From Craspedostauros australis (Eukaryota; Bacillariophyta; Bacillariophyceae; Mastogloiales; Achnanthaceae), in assembly GCA_026770025.1 (NCBI GenBank), contig JAMXDE010000021.1:434001-498000 (forward strand): a DNA stretch of 64,000 nt, in the 5' to 3' direction. The position numbers and the translations under genes were made by a program. Position 1 is the stretch's first letter, and each line of letters begins with the position of its first letter. Below, piece by piece: positions 33,031 through 45,490 of this stretch. Below the pieces are notes generated by a model. It was given only the letters and a program-made list of their open reading frames with translations. It did no database searches and was not told the DNA's origin.

Positions 33031-34152
33031 ATGACGGGAGATGGTGGAGTGAGGGTGATCAACATTCTGGAGTCTCTGCAGCTCCCGATTCATGAAGACG
33101 TGGGCAAGTTCGTTGTCGTTGTGATCTTCCTCACGTGCTTATACTTCGCGCTCGATCTGTTCGGGGAGACCGTCGGCCACAGCGGCAGCAAGGACGACGG
33201 CAACGACGGCTTCCGCAGAATCGATGCATCGATCTTGTCGCGGTTCCTCGATGACCTGCGGCAGCTCCATGCACCTGCGTACGCATGGAACGTCAGCAAG
33301 AATCGGCAGGAGCACACACGCAACGCTACGGCCCATCGGCGTTTCAAGAAGCTATGTCGCAAGTTCCACATCCAACGAACCTATCTCGACAATGGCAAGG
33401 GCAGCGGCAGCATCCAAGTCATGTGTCAAGCCTTGGAAGGTGCAATGCAGGAATATGACAGCAACCTCGCTGCTGCATCGACATCGTCAGCAGTTCCCCC
33501 AACATCGACGACGACTGCAACCCAACTGCGCATGTTCACGGCGTTCCCAAGAATTTACATCACGCACTTCAATTGCTACGGCCGCGCGATGGACTACTTG
33601 CGTAATCCTGCCTACCTCCAACGACGCACGCAGACGCTGGGGCTGATGAGCGGAATACAGCACCATTTGGTGGATCTCCATCTGCTGCTGCGCAACGCTA
33701 CGCAAGGTTTGGAAGTGATCCCAATGCAATTTTGGAAGTCATCACACGCGATCGTGCATCAGCTGTTGCAGCAGCACGCAGCCGAGACCGTGCATGGTCC
33801 GTATCTGGATGTGGCAGTGTGTTACCAGATGCTGGCGATTTCATTGGCGAACTGCAAAGCCGACGGCCCGCACGACTTTTCGATGCAATATGCATCGCTG
33901 TTCCGTTCTTGCGATGATATTGCCTGCGAGGCAATGCAATATTGGGACCGGTCCCTGATCGCGTTGCAGCAGACATGGGATCACACCTCGGATGATGCAT
34001 ACGTTGCCTGTCTGCGATTGCTGCGTCGATTCCAGCACTTGCCGAAATATATCGCAACCAAACCGGCCAGCGACATGCAACAACTTCTGCAGACGTTCGC
34101 GGCATCGTTCGATCCCTCGCAACAGTTCCTGCCCAAAGATGGCGCTCAAGCA

Positions 34153-34188
<36 letters not shown>

Positions 34189-34476
34189 GATGAGCAGCAA
34201 GTGGGAGAACAACTGCAGGACCTGTCCGCCATGCAATGGTTCCACCGAATACGGCAGCGCACGTCGCCAATCCGTCAGCAGTGTGTGAGAAGGACGTTGC
34301 TGCAACGCCTCTTTGGTCGTCGACCCACGCCAGTCGAAGAGTTGCACATGCGGTACTTCGCCGAGGAATGGAGGGATCTCGGTTCCCAAATGGATCGCAT
34401 TGCGAGGATTGAATACTTTCACTGCAATTCCTGCCGACGGATGGATGTTGGGATCCCACCGCACGTGGAGGCGTGA
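33031..34476 (+). CDS. Orphan membrane-anchored protein with polyglutamine
   Basis: Protein of 481 residues that I do not recognise. A short N-terminal segment is followed by one hydrophobic helix (about 27-45, FVVVVIFLTCLYFALDLF), so it is probably a signal-anchored protein. The long remainder would face the lumen or exterior if N-in. That part is helical and rich in histidine, leucine and glutamine, with several cysteines (NCYGRAMDYL, CYQMLAISLANC, CDDIACEAM) that could pair. A run of CAG codons (about 34156-34187) encodes about ten glutamines in a QRDEQQ context. The C-terminus (WFHRIRQRTSPIRQQ to GIPPHVEA) is basic, then neutral. The ATG at 33031 is used because the only upstream in-frame starts are non-ATG. 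No intron was detected. Confidence 0.75.
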
Positions 34477-34703
34477 TGAGTTTGTGAGTCTTTTGTCCGT
34501 TGGAAAGGTGTTGTACTCGTGAATGTGAACTCGACAGAACACGAACCTACAATGCATGGTGGAATGGATTGTCTCTCCACACAACTGTGGGCGTATCTAC
34601 TTGTAAAATACTTAAGAATGTCTCCGACATCGCACAAGAGAGTATTACTACAAATGTATGCCTTGATGCAATGCGTACGCGTATGCATGCACAATTTGGG
34701 ATC
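34477..34703. other. Convergent intergenic region
   Basis: Only 227 bases separate the facing stop codons. An ACTCGTG motif lies near 34515. Presumed 3' UTRs. Confidence 0.45.
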
Positions 34704-36407
34704 TCAGCGGTGCTGCTGTTGCTGCGACGACGTCATTTCGAGACCTGATATGTCTTCATCGTCGGGGTAATCCAAATCCAAATCGAGATCAATGTCCAAA
34801 TCATCCGTGTCCAACGTCATGTCGTAACCATCGCCTCCATTGACGTCGCCGTTTCCCCCTTCGTCACCATCCTCATCATCGAAGTACATCGATTCCATCA
34901 CCTGGTAGCTGGAATACAATTTGGCCTGCGGGTTTGGTCGCCACAGGTACGCGATGCACGTCAAGACGATGAGGTAGACGATCTCGCCACTGCGCTCCAA
35001 CGTGAGCTCGTCAATGTCCTTGCTCTTGTTGCTGATGGCATCGAAAATGAAGAGGATGACCATGCCGACGTACACGACCACGGCGAACATGAAGATGCGC
35101 CACAGCCAGACGTACCGTTCCAGCTTGCGCTCCTGTCGGTATAGCCGCAGGGCCGCCATCGTTCGGAAGAGGCCGAAAGGAATCCAGATGAAGAAGATGA
35201 TGTCGCAGGCCAGGACCATGATCGACGTATCGACCATGAAATGGTCGGCGGCCTCGCTGTCCTCGTAGAGCCCGAATATCCTGAAGATGTCGTACAGCGA
35301 CACCGAGACGATGTACATAATCGTGAGGACGTAGAGGCAGCGCATGGTGCGTTTGGCCAAAGTTTCGCGGACGACGCCCCATCCCAGCGACACCATGACG
35401 TAAAGACACCGGCTCATGCCGTGCTTGAACCCATGCATGAGGGTGGTCGCGGCATCCAACCACAATACATCATGATCCGAGTTGGCAATGACTGTTTTGT
35501 ACGTCATGTGGAAGATGAGATCCAGCGCGGCCACGCAGATGGTGCAGAATATCCATTCCTCGAGCTTGATGCGTTCATCGGAGTGCCTCTGCATGAGGAT
35601 GCGGTACCAGAGCAAGAGAAGGACGTGCAAGGACACCATGAAGATGTAGAAGGGTATATCATTGTCGGCTGCGTACGACAGCTCCACCAGCTCTCCGTGC
35701 ACGTGCAGGTTGAGCGAGTAGGGGTTGCAATTGCCAACAATGACGGAGACGTGTCCCGTTCCCTCCAGGAAGATCGTGCCAAGGAAACCAGGTGGGAAGG
35801 ATGCCGTGTTGGTCGGCTTCCCATTCTGATCAACGAAACGAAGTGGCAAGACGTCTCCAAAGAAAATGCCATCATGGACGATGAGACGTCCGTAGTTCTT
35901 CTTCAAACAGGCTTTCTCCTGCAGCGCCTTTGTTGTGCAGCATTTGTAGAAAATACCATCATCACCCACCGACCCAAGGCCGAGCTCGCCCAGCTTGTTC
36001 CAAGGCGAAGTTGTGCTGCTGTTGCTGTTGCTGTTGCTGTCGCTGTCGCTGTCGTCGCTGGATTCTATCTCTTCCTTCTGATCGGGATCGTACCCAAAAA
36101 CTGCGACCTCGACGATATGGATGTGCTTCTTGGTCGCATTGATGATGCTCTGACCATCGTCGCCATCGTCTGCCGTGCCTTGTCCGGTAGATTCGAACAC
36201 GAGCGACGAGAAATCGAGATACCCGTCACCGTGAATGACGGCATCAATCCGATTGGAGACGCTGGCAGGTGCGACATCGATGTCCAAGGGAAGCCGCGTT
36301 CTATCCTCTGCCATGGCGCTCCTTGGCTGTCCCGCCAGCAGGATCAGAAGCCATCCCGCAGTGAGCGCAACGTGGGGGAATCCGCTCGTGCATCTCTGCG
36401 ACGCCAT
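34704..36407 (-). CDS. GOST / lung seven-transmembrane receptor family protein
   Basis: Protein of 567 residues of the Lung_7-TM_R (GOST: GPR107/GPR108/TMEM87-like) family, Golgi-localised proteins linked to membrane trafficking. A signal peptide covers about residues 1-35 (hydrophobic core LTAGWLLILLAG, likely cut after SAMA). A lumenal beta-rich domain with paired cysteines (FYKCCTTKALQEKACLKK) follows. Seven membrane helices lie between about 247 and 490, beginning PFYIFMVSLHVLLLLWYRIL and ending YLIVLTCIAYLWRP, with the conserved KHGMSRCLYVMVSLGWGVV segment. A serine/aspartate microsatellite-coded stretch sits in the lumenal part, and the cytosolic tail is very acidic. The ATG at 36407 is three codons inside the open frame. 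Intronless. It diverges from the SulP gene. Confidence 0.9.
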   Translation of the reverse strand: MASQRCTSGFPHVALTAGWLLILLAGQPRSAMAEDRTRLPLDIDVAPASVSNRIDAVIHGDGYLDFSSLVFESTGQGTADDGDDGQSIINATKKHIHIVEVAVFGYDPDQKEEIESSDDSDSDSNSNSNSSTTSPWNKLGELGLGSVGDDGIFYKCCTTKALQEKACLKKNYGRLIVHDGIFFGDVLPLRFVDQNGKPTNTASFPPGFLGTIFLEGTGHVSVIVGNCNPYSLNLHVHGELVELSYAADNDIPFYIFMVSLHVLLLLWYRILMQRHSDERIKLEEWIFCTICVAALDLIFHMTYKTVIANSDHDVLWLDAATTLMHGFKHGMSRCLYVMVSLGWGVVRETLAKRTMRCLYVLTIMYIVSVSLYDIFRIFGLYEDSEAADHFMVDTSIMVLACDIIFFIWIPFGLFRTMAALRLYRQERKLERYVWLWRIFMFAVVVYVGMVILFIFDAISNKSKDIDELTLERSGEIVYLIVLTCIAYLWRPNPQAKLYSSYQVMESMYFDDEDGDEGGNGDVNGGDGYDMTLDTDDLDIDLDLDLDYPDDEDISGLEMTSSQQQQHR

Positions 36408-37433
36408 TTTGCACAAGAACCTGCGCTGTTTCCACGATGTGCTGCGTGATCTCCAACCCTTTCTGTTGCCAGCAACGGTGAGGCAGTTTGGCTGTTCGGC
36501 CCGTGATTTCTCCCGTTCGTGCTCGTCTATTCGCGGTTATGCTGTGGTCCGAGGATTCTCGTGTTTGTACGAATTGAGCGTGGAGCAAGATCTATTCGCA
36601 GAACGGAGTTGGGCAGAGCACTCGCAGGGTACCTGGAGAGTATTGCGGTCTGTCAAACGCGCCAGAGTCGCTCGCAACGCGATGAAGGTTTGTATCCTCA
36701 GCACCCTCTCTCTCCCTCCTTTCCTCGTCTCTTCGGATGTCCGTAGTCAGTGCAGATGATGACACCACCGAAGTGAAGGTGTATAGTAGGTAAATGAAGT
36801 TGCAGGTGAAGGCGCGGATCCGGACACCGTCTCTACTCGTATTGGGTAGAAGTAGCCGCAAGGTACGATCAATGGCCTTGTGTTCTATTTGGATCTCCAG
36901 TCTCTCCTTTGCGCCGCAATTCGCGTTGCGCCGTGTCATTTTGATCGAAACGACAAGCTTGGGCAACGTCCCCACGAATCGATCGCGAACAACACGATTG
37001 ACTCATCCGACCGAACCGAACTCCCTCCAAAACGATGTCTTTGGTACCACAACAGATACATCCAAGAGCAACAAAGATGGAATTTCTCGCAACTCCACAC
37101 AAATCTTCCAAGAATAGCGGATTTCCACGCTGGCCAACTTTCTGCCACAGAAGGATCTTGGAAGAGGGAAACGCGAGGGTTCCGGTTAGGAATCTGTGCA
37201 AAGCAAGGAACAGCGCAAGAACGAAGATCAGAAGTTCGATTGGCACAATTCAGCGATCATCACTGACAACTTTCTCTGTACCCTCGTACTTCTTTACTAA
37301 TCATATTAGTCAAAATACTGGTCGGGGGATTGTCTTCAGACAACTCACAAATAAAGAACAAGAGCTCCGACCAGGGCACGCAACAACAGGCCAAAGCGTC
37401 TACAGTAGTTACTTGTGCACTTTAACAATCACG
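36408..37433. other. Divergent intergenic region
   Basis: Shared upstream region of the GOST gene (minus) and the SulP gene (plus). The SulP frame is open back to 37035 and includes ATGs (for example 37077), so a longer N-terminus cannot be excluded. The composition there is not protein-like. An ACTCGTA motif lies near 36835. Confidence 0.45.
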
Positions 37434-40400
37434 ATGGCATCCCAAACAGACGAAGGTGCTGACGAGACGTCCCAAGATCAGGACCAAGGCCAACGCAATG
37501 GTCAAGCTGGTGTTCCGCCGATGAATACTGCAGCAGGATCCGCCGGCGCTGCTCCGCTGATGGATCTCTTCGCTCAACCTGCAACAAGTGCCTCGCTGCC
37601 GCCATTGGCACCCGCATCGGCATCTGCACCCGGCTTGACTCGCCTCTTCCAGCCACCGCCTCCACCGGCGCAAGCACAACCGGCGCTGTTGTCATCGGCA
37701 ATCAAGATCCCACGTCCATCGTCGCAACTGAACAGGGATACGACGGTGTCACATACGAATGCAACACACCAGCATGACCGACCCGCTCCATCGCCCACCC
37801 AGGCGGTGGCCTACGGTCCTCGATCAATGATGGCGGGAGCATCCAACCAAGAAGGTGGATCGGCCAACGAAATGACGTCGTTGCTGTTCACCAACGGTGC
37901 CGGTACCACCAGCAATACCAAGGCTACCATCGATGGCAACATCAGGACTGCAAATACCAACTATGGGAATGCATCGCTGTTGAGAATGTTTGAGAAGGAG
38001 GCCGAGACGAAAGGAGCAGCCAACTCAACCAATGGTAATGGGAATCCCACCATCACCATCACGACCACCACCACCAGCACTCATCCAGCCAATCGTGAAC
38101 GTCGCTCTCTCCTCGATCGCTTCCGCCAAGTTGTGAATAGAGCCCGCACATCGCAGTGGTTGCATCCCACCACCATCGCCGGTTCGTTCATGTTCCTGCT
38201 CTACCACGTCGTCTTCTGCCTGGCGATGGGAAGTGCCATCCAGCGCCCATCATCGTCCTCGCAATCCATCCTCGGTGCCATGGCCAAGATGTCCACAGTC
38301 GGCATCTTGTTCGCGGGGCCGCTCTACATCTTCCGATTGGGCTCGCACATACCTGCCGTGTACCCTTCGATCGATCTCTTCCTGGCTCCGTTCCTCGCGG
38401 ATGCCGCAGTCATCGTCGACACGACACTTGTCGAGCAGCACAGGCGCAGATCCAACGACGCCGAATCCTACCCCGAATTGCAATTCTACGCCACGTTCGC
38501 CGTCCTGGTAGGAATCGGAATGCTGTGGGCGGGACTGCTGCTGCAGCTCGCGGCCTCCTTCAAGCTGGCGAACCTTGGGACCTTCCTGCCCTATTCGGTG
38601 CTATGCGGTTTCTTCTCGGCTGTGGGCGTGCTCCTGTGGGCGCTGGCGTTCTCGGTGGACACCAGCGGCCTCACGTGGCAGGCGGTCTTCATACAATCCA
38701 AGGACCCGTCCGTCATCATCAATTCTCTCGTCCATCATCTCCCGAGCCTCTTCATCGGAATCATCATGAATAGACTCGGTCCCAAGAATCCATTCTCTGT
38801 CATCTTCGTTCTGCTCGCCACGCAGGTCGTCTTCTACCTCGTCATGTGGTGCACGGGAACGTCGCTGAAGGAAGCGCAGGCAGATGGTTGGTTCTGGAGC
38901 CGCGATCAACTGGTCTTCGAGAAGGACACGCCGGTTGGCTTCCGATCATGGTCCTCACCACCTGCTCCGTTTGGGGGCATCTCCGTCTTGTTCCATAACG
39001 ACGCCGTCGACTGGGTGGCCGTATGGGAGGGCCTGTCCTCCATGGCATCTCTGGCGGTCCTGTACTTGCTGCGATCATCCATCCATGCCAGCGCGTTGAA
39101 GAAGAACGTTGGCAACCTCGTCCGGAGAGTTCCTGTTGCGCCATCCACAGCCACGTCACCCAATACGACAAGCATCGCCCACGATGACACATTATTGAGG
39201 AACGACCACAACCAGCGCGATCGCACCCACGCGCCCACAATGAGAGAATCGCTGACACACACAAAGTCGTTTCGATTCGCCTCAGACATGGTTGGCAGCA
39301 TCCAGCAAGGGTACCAGCAAGTATCCATGAGCTTGAGCGAGAATCAGCTTGCAAATCCGTCGAGCATGTCGCAACTATCACCGTCCAAAACACCATTTCG
39401 ACCACGTAACACATCCGACATCGCCGGCGAGTTCGATCTGGCGTTTTCAGAACACCCGACGGTACGCCAGATACCGGGGAGCAATGAGGAAGACGACAAC
39501 GGATACGTTGAGGTGAAGGCCAATACCCCAAAAGTCAGTCTGGAAGATATCTTCTTGGAGTATGGCTACAGTCTCTGCATGGTGGCGTTCTGCGGTGGTT
39601 TTGGATGCTGCCCGACAGTCGCCACATCCAACACCATGTACGCTATCGGGGCCGAAGGGTACGCGCCGCAGCTGGGTTCGATCCTCCTACTGGCCATCTT
39701 CTACCTGACCAGCTTTGAGATGGTGCAGTACATTCCCAAGGCAGCATTCTCTTCACTCCTGGTGTTGGGAGCGGTGGACACCTTCACGGTGTGGTTCTTC
39801 CGATCCTTCCGCAAGACGCAGGATATCTGGGAGTGGTCCGTCAATCCAATCATCGTCCTCTTCTCTTTGGTGGTCGGCTTTCTCAATGCCGTTTTCCTGG
39901 GCGTCGGCATATCCACGTTCGTCTTCGTGGGTGCCTTCTTCAAGGTCGGATCAGTCAAGTACGCCGCGACCGCCGTTCAGATTCGCAGCAGCATCGAGCG
40001 ACCCATTCCCAGCTCCGAATGGCTGGACGACAACGGCGACTTCATCCAGGTGCTGGTGCTGCAGAACTACCTGTTCTTCGGCAACGCCAATTCGCTGTTC
40101 AGCTACATCACGACCATGTTCGAAGACATCGAGGGCGAGCATCTCAATCAGATCGTGCTCATTCCCAAACCCGAGGTCCTCCTTATCGACCTGTCATTGA
40201 TCAGCGGGATGGATACATCCACGGTGGATGTTTTCAATGATGTCAAGTCGCTGTGCAAGGCAAATGGTTGCAAGCTGTTCCTGTGCGGCATGCCATCTTC
40301 GATCCGCAAGGCCTTCGCACTGGTTGGCTTGAAGCCCGAAACCAACACTCCGCGAGCACAACGATTGCTGCGCTTCTTTGCAGACTTGGACGCGGCGCTT

Positions 40401-41396
40401 GGTAGAGCGGAAGACTACCTGCTCAAAGCACACAATGTGCAAACAGAATACATCCAACCACAGCACCTTGTCAATGCCAACGCGAGCGATGGATTCCGGC
40501 ACGCCCTCTTCCAGATCGACCAGCAGCACAACCAGAACTTCGCACAAGATCTGGTTGGGTTGGCAGAGTTCACTGAGAGCGTCGAATTGGAACCAGGACA
40601 AGCCCTGTTTGAAAATTACGACTCGCAACCGGTAGAAGCATGCAGGAGAGGGTTGTACTTTGTGCAATGGGGATTGCTGAAGATCGAAAGGAAGACATCG
40701 GAGACATTCAATCGATCCAGAAGTCACATGTCGTTATCCCAACGCCAACCGAGCGTGTCGCTCGGAAGAACAGAAGCAGGAGCCAACACGCTGACGAAGT
40801 TGCATGCCAGATCGACCACACTGAACATCCGTGCCATGGCATCAAGGTTGGGATCGAACAAGAGGCCCACCACGAATTTTCGCTTGGCACGTATCGGTCC
40901 TGGTTGGTAAGCCAATGCGTGTGGAGGTGGATTGGCGATTGAAAGGATGCATGCATTGAAGTTGGTACTGTATTGGATCTCGCCTCCTCTCACCGTTGTC
41001 GAGCTTCATGCGCTCTCCACTCATCTCCACTCTACTCTGCTCTTCATACTCGGACACTCCCATGCTTGCTTCCTTGCGCATGCTCGTATGCACCAAAATG
41101 CTGCCTTGATCACTTTTCTTGCATCTCCATGCAGGGTCTGTGGAATGACTGAACTTACGACAGGAGTTAGCAGTCCTGGCCAGACAGTTGCCATCTCTCA
41201 TTGCAGACTTCATCATCTTCCCATCGAAAACATCGAACGTTTGGAGACAGAACAGCCTAAGCTGATCATGAGATTGTACAAGATGATATCGCACCTGATG
41301 GCGCAGCACCAGGAAGTTACGATCCAGCAGCTGGCAACTATGCACTCCATCATGAGCTCGCCCGCACATCTGAAACCGATGGGCCGATCCGCTTGA
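37434..41396 (+). CDS. Large SulP/SLC26-type transporter with STAS and cNMP-binding-like domains (two exons)
   Basis: Exons 37434-40906 and 41135-41396 (donor GTAAGC, acceptor CAG, phase 2 splitting a Trp codon) give 1,244 residues. Residues 1-230 are disordered (Ala/Pro/Asn-rich). Membrane helices of an SLC26/SulP anion-transporter core start at about 245. The core is interrupted by a cytosolic insert of roughly 150 residues (about 560-700) rich in Ser/Thr, then resumes with the conserved FGCCPTVATSNTM region. A STAS domain covers about 859-970 (LLIDLSLISGMDTSTVDVF). The C-terminus (about 1040-1230) has a cyclic-nucleotide-binding-like fold: LEPGQALFENYD, RGLYFVQWGLLKIER and RIGPGWVCG across the intron. 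Fungal SulP proteins with this layout are often vacuolar; substrate and location here are unknown. ATG 37434 has a good context; a longer start is possible. Confidence 0.87.
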
Positions 41397-41811
41397 CCGA
41401 TGCGGTCGTAGAAGCAGGAGGAGGAGTCCCAGTACATGTCGATAGAGGACTGTGGCCTGTGGGCTGCGGACTGGCTTGCTTACTCTAGTGGTTGCTTGCA
41501 TCGCCGAACAACTGCGACGGATGGTACGTCCAAGCAAGATCAGCAACTCCCAATCGTGCTTGCCTGCCACAAGAACGAGCACATGTCGGGACGGATACTG
41601 CGTCGCACCACACTGGCATGAGGACTCGTAGAGCGGATGCCCGGGCTTGTCGTTGCGAAGAATCAATCATCGATACATGAAAATAGACTTCGAAACTATT
41701 CTTTTCAATGCTTACGCGTAGACTTTGAGCAATTTCCTCCAGCAAGCTTGCACTTGCATTCACACATTTTCTGACCTGAATACTCGTGCAACAGAGCATC
41801 GGGAGATAAAT
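41397..41811. other. Convergent intergenic region
   Basis: Spacer of 415 bases between the stops of the SulP gene and the protein kinase gene, with an ATACTCGTG motif near 41779. No gene seen. Confidence 0.45.
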
Positions 41812-44800
41812 CTATTCCTGCGGTGTTGCGCTATCGGAAGGAAGTTCGCCGGTGATCTTGGCCACGGTGTCTAACCTCGCCGCGCCGTACAGACCAACCG
41901 AGCTGAATGGATCCTGCGTCTTCTGGAAGTTTCCTGGCACGGTGGCCTTCCGTATGTCGGGACGGTCCACGACCTTGACCTCTGGTATCGACACGTGGCT
42001 CGATAGGACGGGCATGGGTGGTGCGGATGCGACCTGCCCCTCCGTGAGCTCGGGAAGGCCGATGTTGCCGGTGGATTGCTGGAAAATGCTCTTGTCAGTC
42101 TTCGGTGTCACCGATCCGATTTTGGCGGTGATCAAGCTCAATTCGTCCTGTCCCAGGCTGCCGGACATCATTTCGCTCATGTCGGACACGGTCTTCTTGC
42201 GAGCGGATCGTCCACGTCCACCTCGTCTGCTGCTCTTCTCGACGAGCTGCTGTTGCTCCTGCTGGGTCTTTTGCAGATATCCGCGAATCGCATCAGAGGT
42301 GACCTGGGCACGGGTTCCATGTCGCATGACAAGACCGGCACCCTGGATGGCGCTCTCCGCCTCTTTCTGCGCGATGAGGACATCACGTGCTCGATGCACC
42401 TGCTTCTCCTCGAATCGGCGGGATGCCTCCAGCACGGCCAGCCGCATCTGTCTGTGGGCGCGGTAGAGTTGCTTGTTGGCTGCCAGCGCCGACTTGGGGG
42501 CTCCTGGCGCAACCTCTGTGATTGCCAACGCACGACGTGCGTCGTATCCGAATTTTGGCATCAAATCATCAGAGATGGTACGCGTGTCCATGTCCTTGTC
42601 AGTCAGCGATAATGAACGTTTGCGTCCTCCCAAATCAGCGCCAGCTGGTCTGGATGGGAAGGTTGGCGTGAGGGTGACGTCCAACCCCTTTGCCTCCTCG
42701 TGCTCCGGCACTGGGAGAACCTCTGCGATCATCTTCCTTCCGGGTGGGGATGCGGAGCTGGCCCGCCTTGGGGAACTCATGATCGGCGAGGGGACCGCAG
42801 CCTTGGTCTCATCTTGTGGCTGAAGGTTGGGCAAAGGATGAAGCTGCATGACTTCGCCCTTCGTCGAATCCTGCAAGGTTGGATCTGGCTTTGGAGTGAG
42901 ACTTCCAGTCGAAGAGATCTCGCTGTTTGGCAAGGGCATCGCAAGCGCAGCCGCGAGGGTGGATTGCTCGAAGCTCTTGCGCCTCGGCGCCTTGCGCTCT
43001 TGCCCTTTCATGAGGAGCAGGAAGTCATCATACGTGATCCTGGCCTGGATGCAGTTGACCGCCTTCATACTCTCCTGCCACATTTTGCGCGTCGATTCTT
43101 CGTTCTGCATGTCGTTGGTTCCAACCAGATCCATGATGTCATCCAATGTGATGTACTGCCAAACGTGGAGTAGTAGTATGTGATATGGTGTGGCATGATA
43201 CGATATGGTGCGGTATTGCATTGTGGGTCATCATTCCCCAGCAGATAGCAACATTCAGATACAGGTTGTGTGCAGTTCCGAAATCGCGTGCACGGCAACA
43301 GATGGTGTCAGTTGGACGAAGAAAATACGGACATGCGCAAATGAGTGAATGAGAGGGAGGTGAAAGAAGGAGAGATTTATCATTCAGCGCCACAGCATGG
43401 GCATGTCCTCGGCAATGACAACATCCCATCAAGGATGCTGGCTGTCTCATTGATATTGCGTCTCATACAAACACACACAATGCACACACCATGCACACAC
43501 AGGCATATAGCAAGACACGACACACAGAACGCATCGTGATACTTACGCCCTTGTGATTGCTGTCCAATCGATCGAACGCCAAACGCAGGTTGCGATCGTC
43601 CACACGGCATTGGCTCAGACCTGCGGCCACGAATTCGTGCCAATGGATGCGCGTCTCCGACTTGTTGACTCGCATCGCGTTGAAGATGTCCTCCACCTCC
43701 GATTCCGTGAGGGCCCCCAGCGATCCTGCGCCAGCATTGTCCAGCAGGACCTGCTTTAGCGCGGTGAGCGAAATCTCGCCGGATCCATCCGTATCAATCT
43801 TCTCGAATTCCTTTCGCAGATCCTTGATCTGATCTGGCAGAAGCGTGAAGCTGAGGACTTCGGAGAGGAGTTTTCTCATGTCGGAGAACTCCTTGAATGC
43901 CACGAGCGCCTTGACGACGTTGGAATTGAGTGCCGCATCTGTTTCCGTGCGTGCTCGGTGTGCCCACTCGCGCAACCACAGGTGCTTCTGCGAATCACGG
44001 GCCGTGGGACGTTTCTGAGGATCCGTGACCAGCATGGCTCGGATGAACTCCCTGGCGCGTTCGCTGACGAGGGACCAGATATCTTGCGGTTCGAATTCGA
44101 ATGCACCGCGAAGGATGTTGGAGCGCACCGTCATGAGCGGTTCCGGTCCACCGCATCCTCCGAACGGAGGGTCGCCGCTGAGCAGCAGGAAGGTGATGAC
44201 TCCAATGGCCCAAATGTCACAGCGTTCGTCGTAGTTACCACGGATGACTTCGGGAGCGACCGTGTAGGGCGTGCCCACGGCTTCGTGGTGGACCTCACCA
44301 AAGCGGAAATGCTTGCTGAGTCCGAAGTCGATCATCTTGAGCTCTGAATCGGCGGCGGTGGAGGAGAAGAGGAAGTTCTCGAGCTTGAGATCGCGGTGGA
44401 TGATGCCCTTGGAGTGCAGATAACGCACGGCGGACAGCATCTGCTTCACGAGTCTGGCGCATTCTGATTCCGTGTAATGATAGTCCGGCTGCTCATCGAG
44501 CCTGTCAAAGAGCTCGCCACCCAGACAAAGCTCTTGCACGAGGTAGATCTCGGAATGACTCTCATACACCTCTTCTAACCGGACGATGTTGGGATGGTCG
44601 AGCTGGCACATGATGAAGATCTCTTCACGCAGCTGCGCCAGTCCTTCCTTGGATCCCACGAGACCCAGATCAAGGCACTTAACTGCGTACTTGACGCCGG
44701 TTGCCTTGTGCTCGACCAATCGCACCAGTCCTGAAACTCCCGATCCCAGCACGGGACCGTCGTGGACGCCGTCGTAAACCTCCTCGATGGGACGGCCGAA

Positions 44801-45490
44801 TGGCACCTCGATATGCACGACCTTGGCCGTAAGGTTGCCGTCTGTGTCGTTGAGGATCTCATCGAGACCGATGGCGCTGCCCGAGTGCTTGAGCGTTTTG
44901 TTGGTGCGTCGTGGCTTGGACGATCTTCCCGAACTGCCCGTGCTCGCGTCGTCGCCGCCGCCCCCGGTGATGTCGTCCCCCCACGCACCTGAGATATCGC
45001 CCGAGCTGGAATTGGGCGTCGATGCGCCAGATGCGTAGCTCGCAAATCTATCCCGCGAGGATGGAGACACAGGCGGCCCGTCCTTCGTTGGGACTTGCCT
45101 GATCACCGGCGCATTCTCCATGTTTTTGCTGGCGGGTGATCGTGGCGGCAGCGATGATCCTCCTTGGGCCCCAGGCTTCGCCGCTGGTTCATCGGGTGGC
45201 GTTCCAGCCGAACCCTTGGAGGCCATCTCTTCGTTTGACGATTCTGCATCGTTGTCCGCCTTCTTCGTGGCATTGGTGGTGATGGTGGCTGCGGTACTTG
45301 CGGTTGCGGCATCCTTTGCTTGTGCGCTGGTTTGAATTTCGCGGGCGGTGCCGTTGGGTGTTGCGGAAGCTGTCTCCTTCGGCGCTGCTGGCGTCGATGT
45401 TGATGGCGCTGGAGGCTTTTGTTGGCTTGCCTCGTTGTTGGGGTTGGTGCCGCTCTGGACGGCCGCCTCTGAGCTTTGCGAGCATCCCAT
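41812..45490 (-). CDS. Calcium-dependent protein kinase with long C-terminal tail (two exons)
   Basis: Exons on the minus strand are 45490-43547 and 43155-41812 (donor GTAAGT, acceptor CAG, phase 0), giving 1,095 residues, about twice a typical plant CDPK. MGCSQSSE at the N-terminus carries Gly2 and Cys3, suggesting myristoylation plus palmitoylation and membrane binding. A disordered 200-residue linker precedes the Ser/Thr kinase domain (about 240-510): GSGVSGLV, catalytic Lys271 (YAVKCLD), HRDLKLENFLF with Asp367, DFGLSK, GTPYTVAPE. A junction domain follows, then EF-hands: one canonical (IDTDGSGEISL, about 565), one lacking Ca ligands (MRVNKSETRIHW), a third split by the intron (LDSNHKG|YITLDD), and a degenerate fourth. 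The last 400 residues are low-complexity with a basic patch (RRGGRGRSARKK). Likely a calcium-signal transducer. Confidence 0.92.

Noticed and set aside
35241..36449. 402-codon plus-strand frame opposite the GOST gene
   Set aside because: The minus-strand frame encodes a clear signal peptide and seven-helix family protein; the plus-strand frame has no domain.
37035..37433. N-terminal extension of the SulP protein by up to 133 residues
   Set aside because: The open frame is probably chance leader sequence. The composition changes sharply at ATG 37434, which has a good context; transcript data could overturn this.
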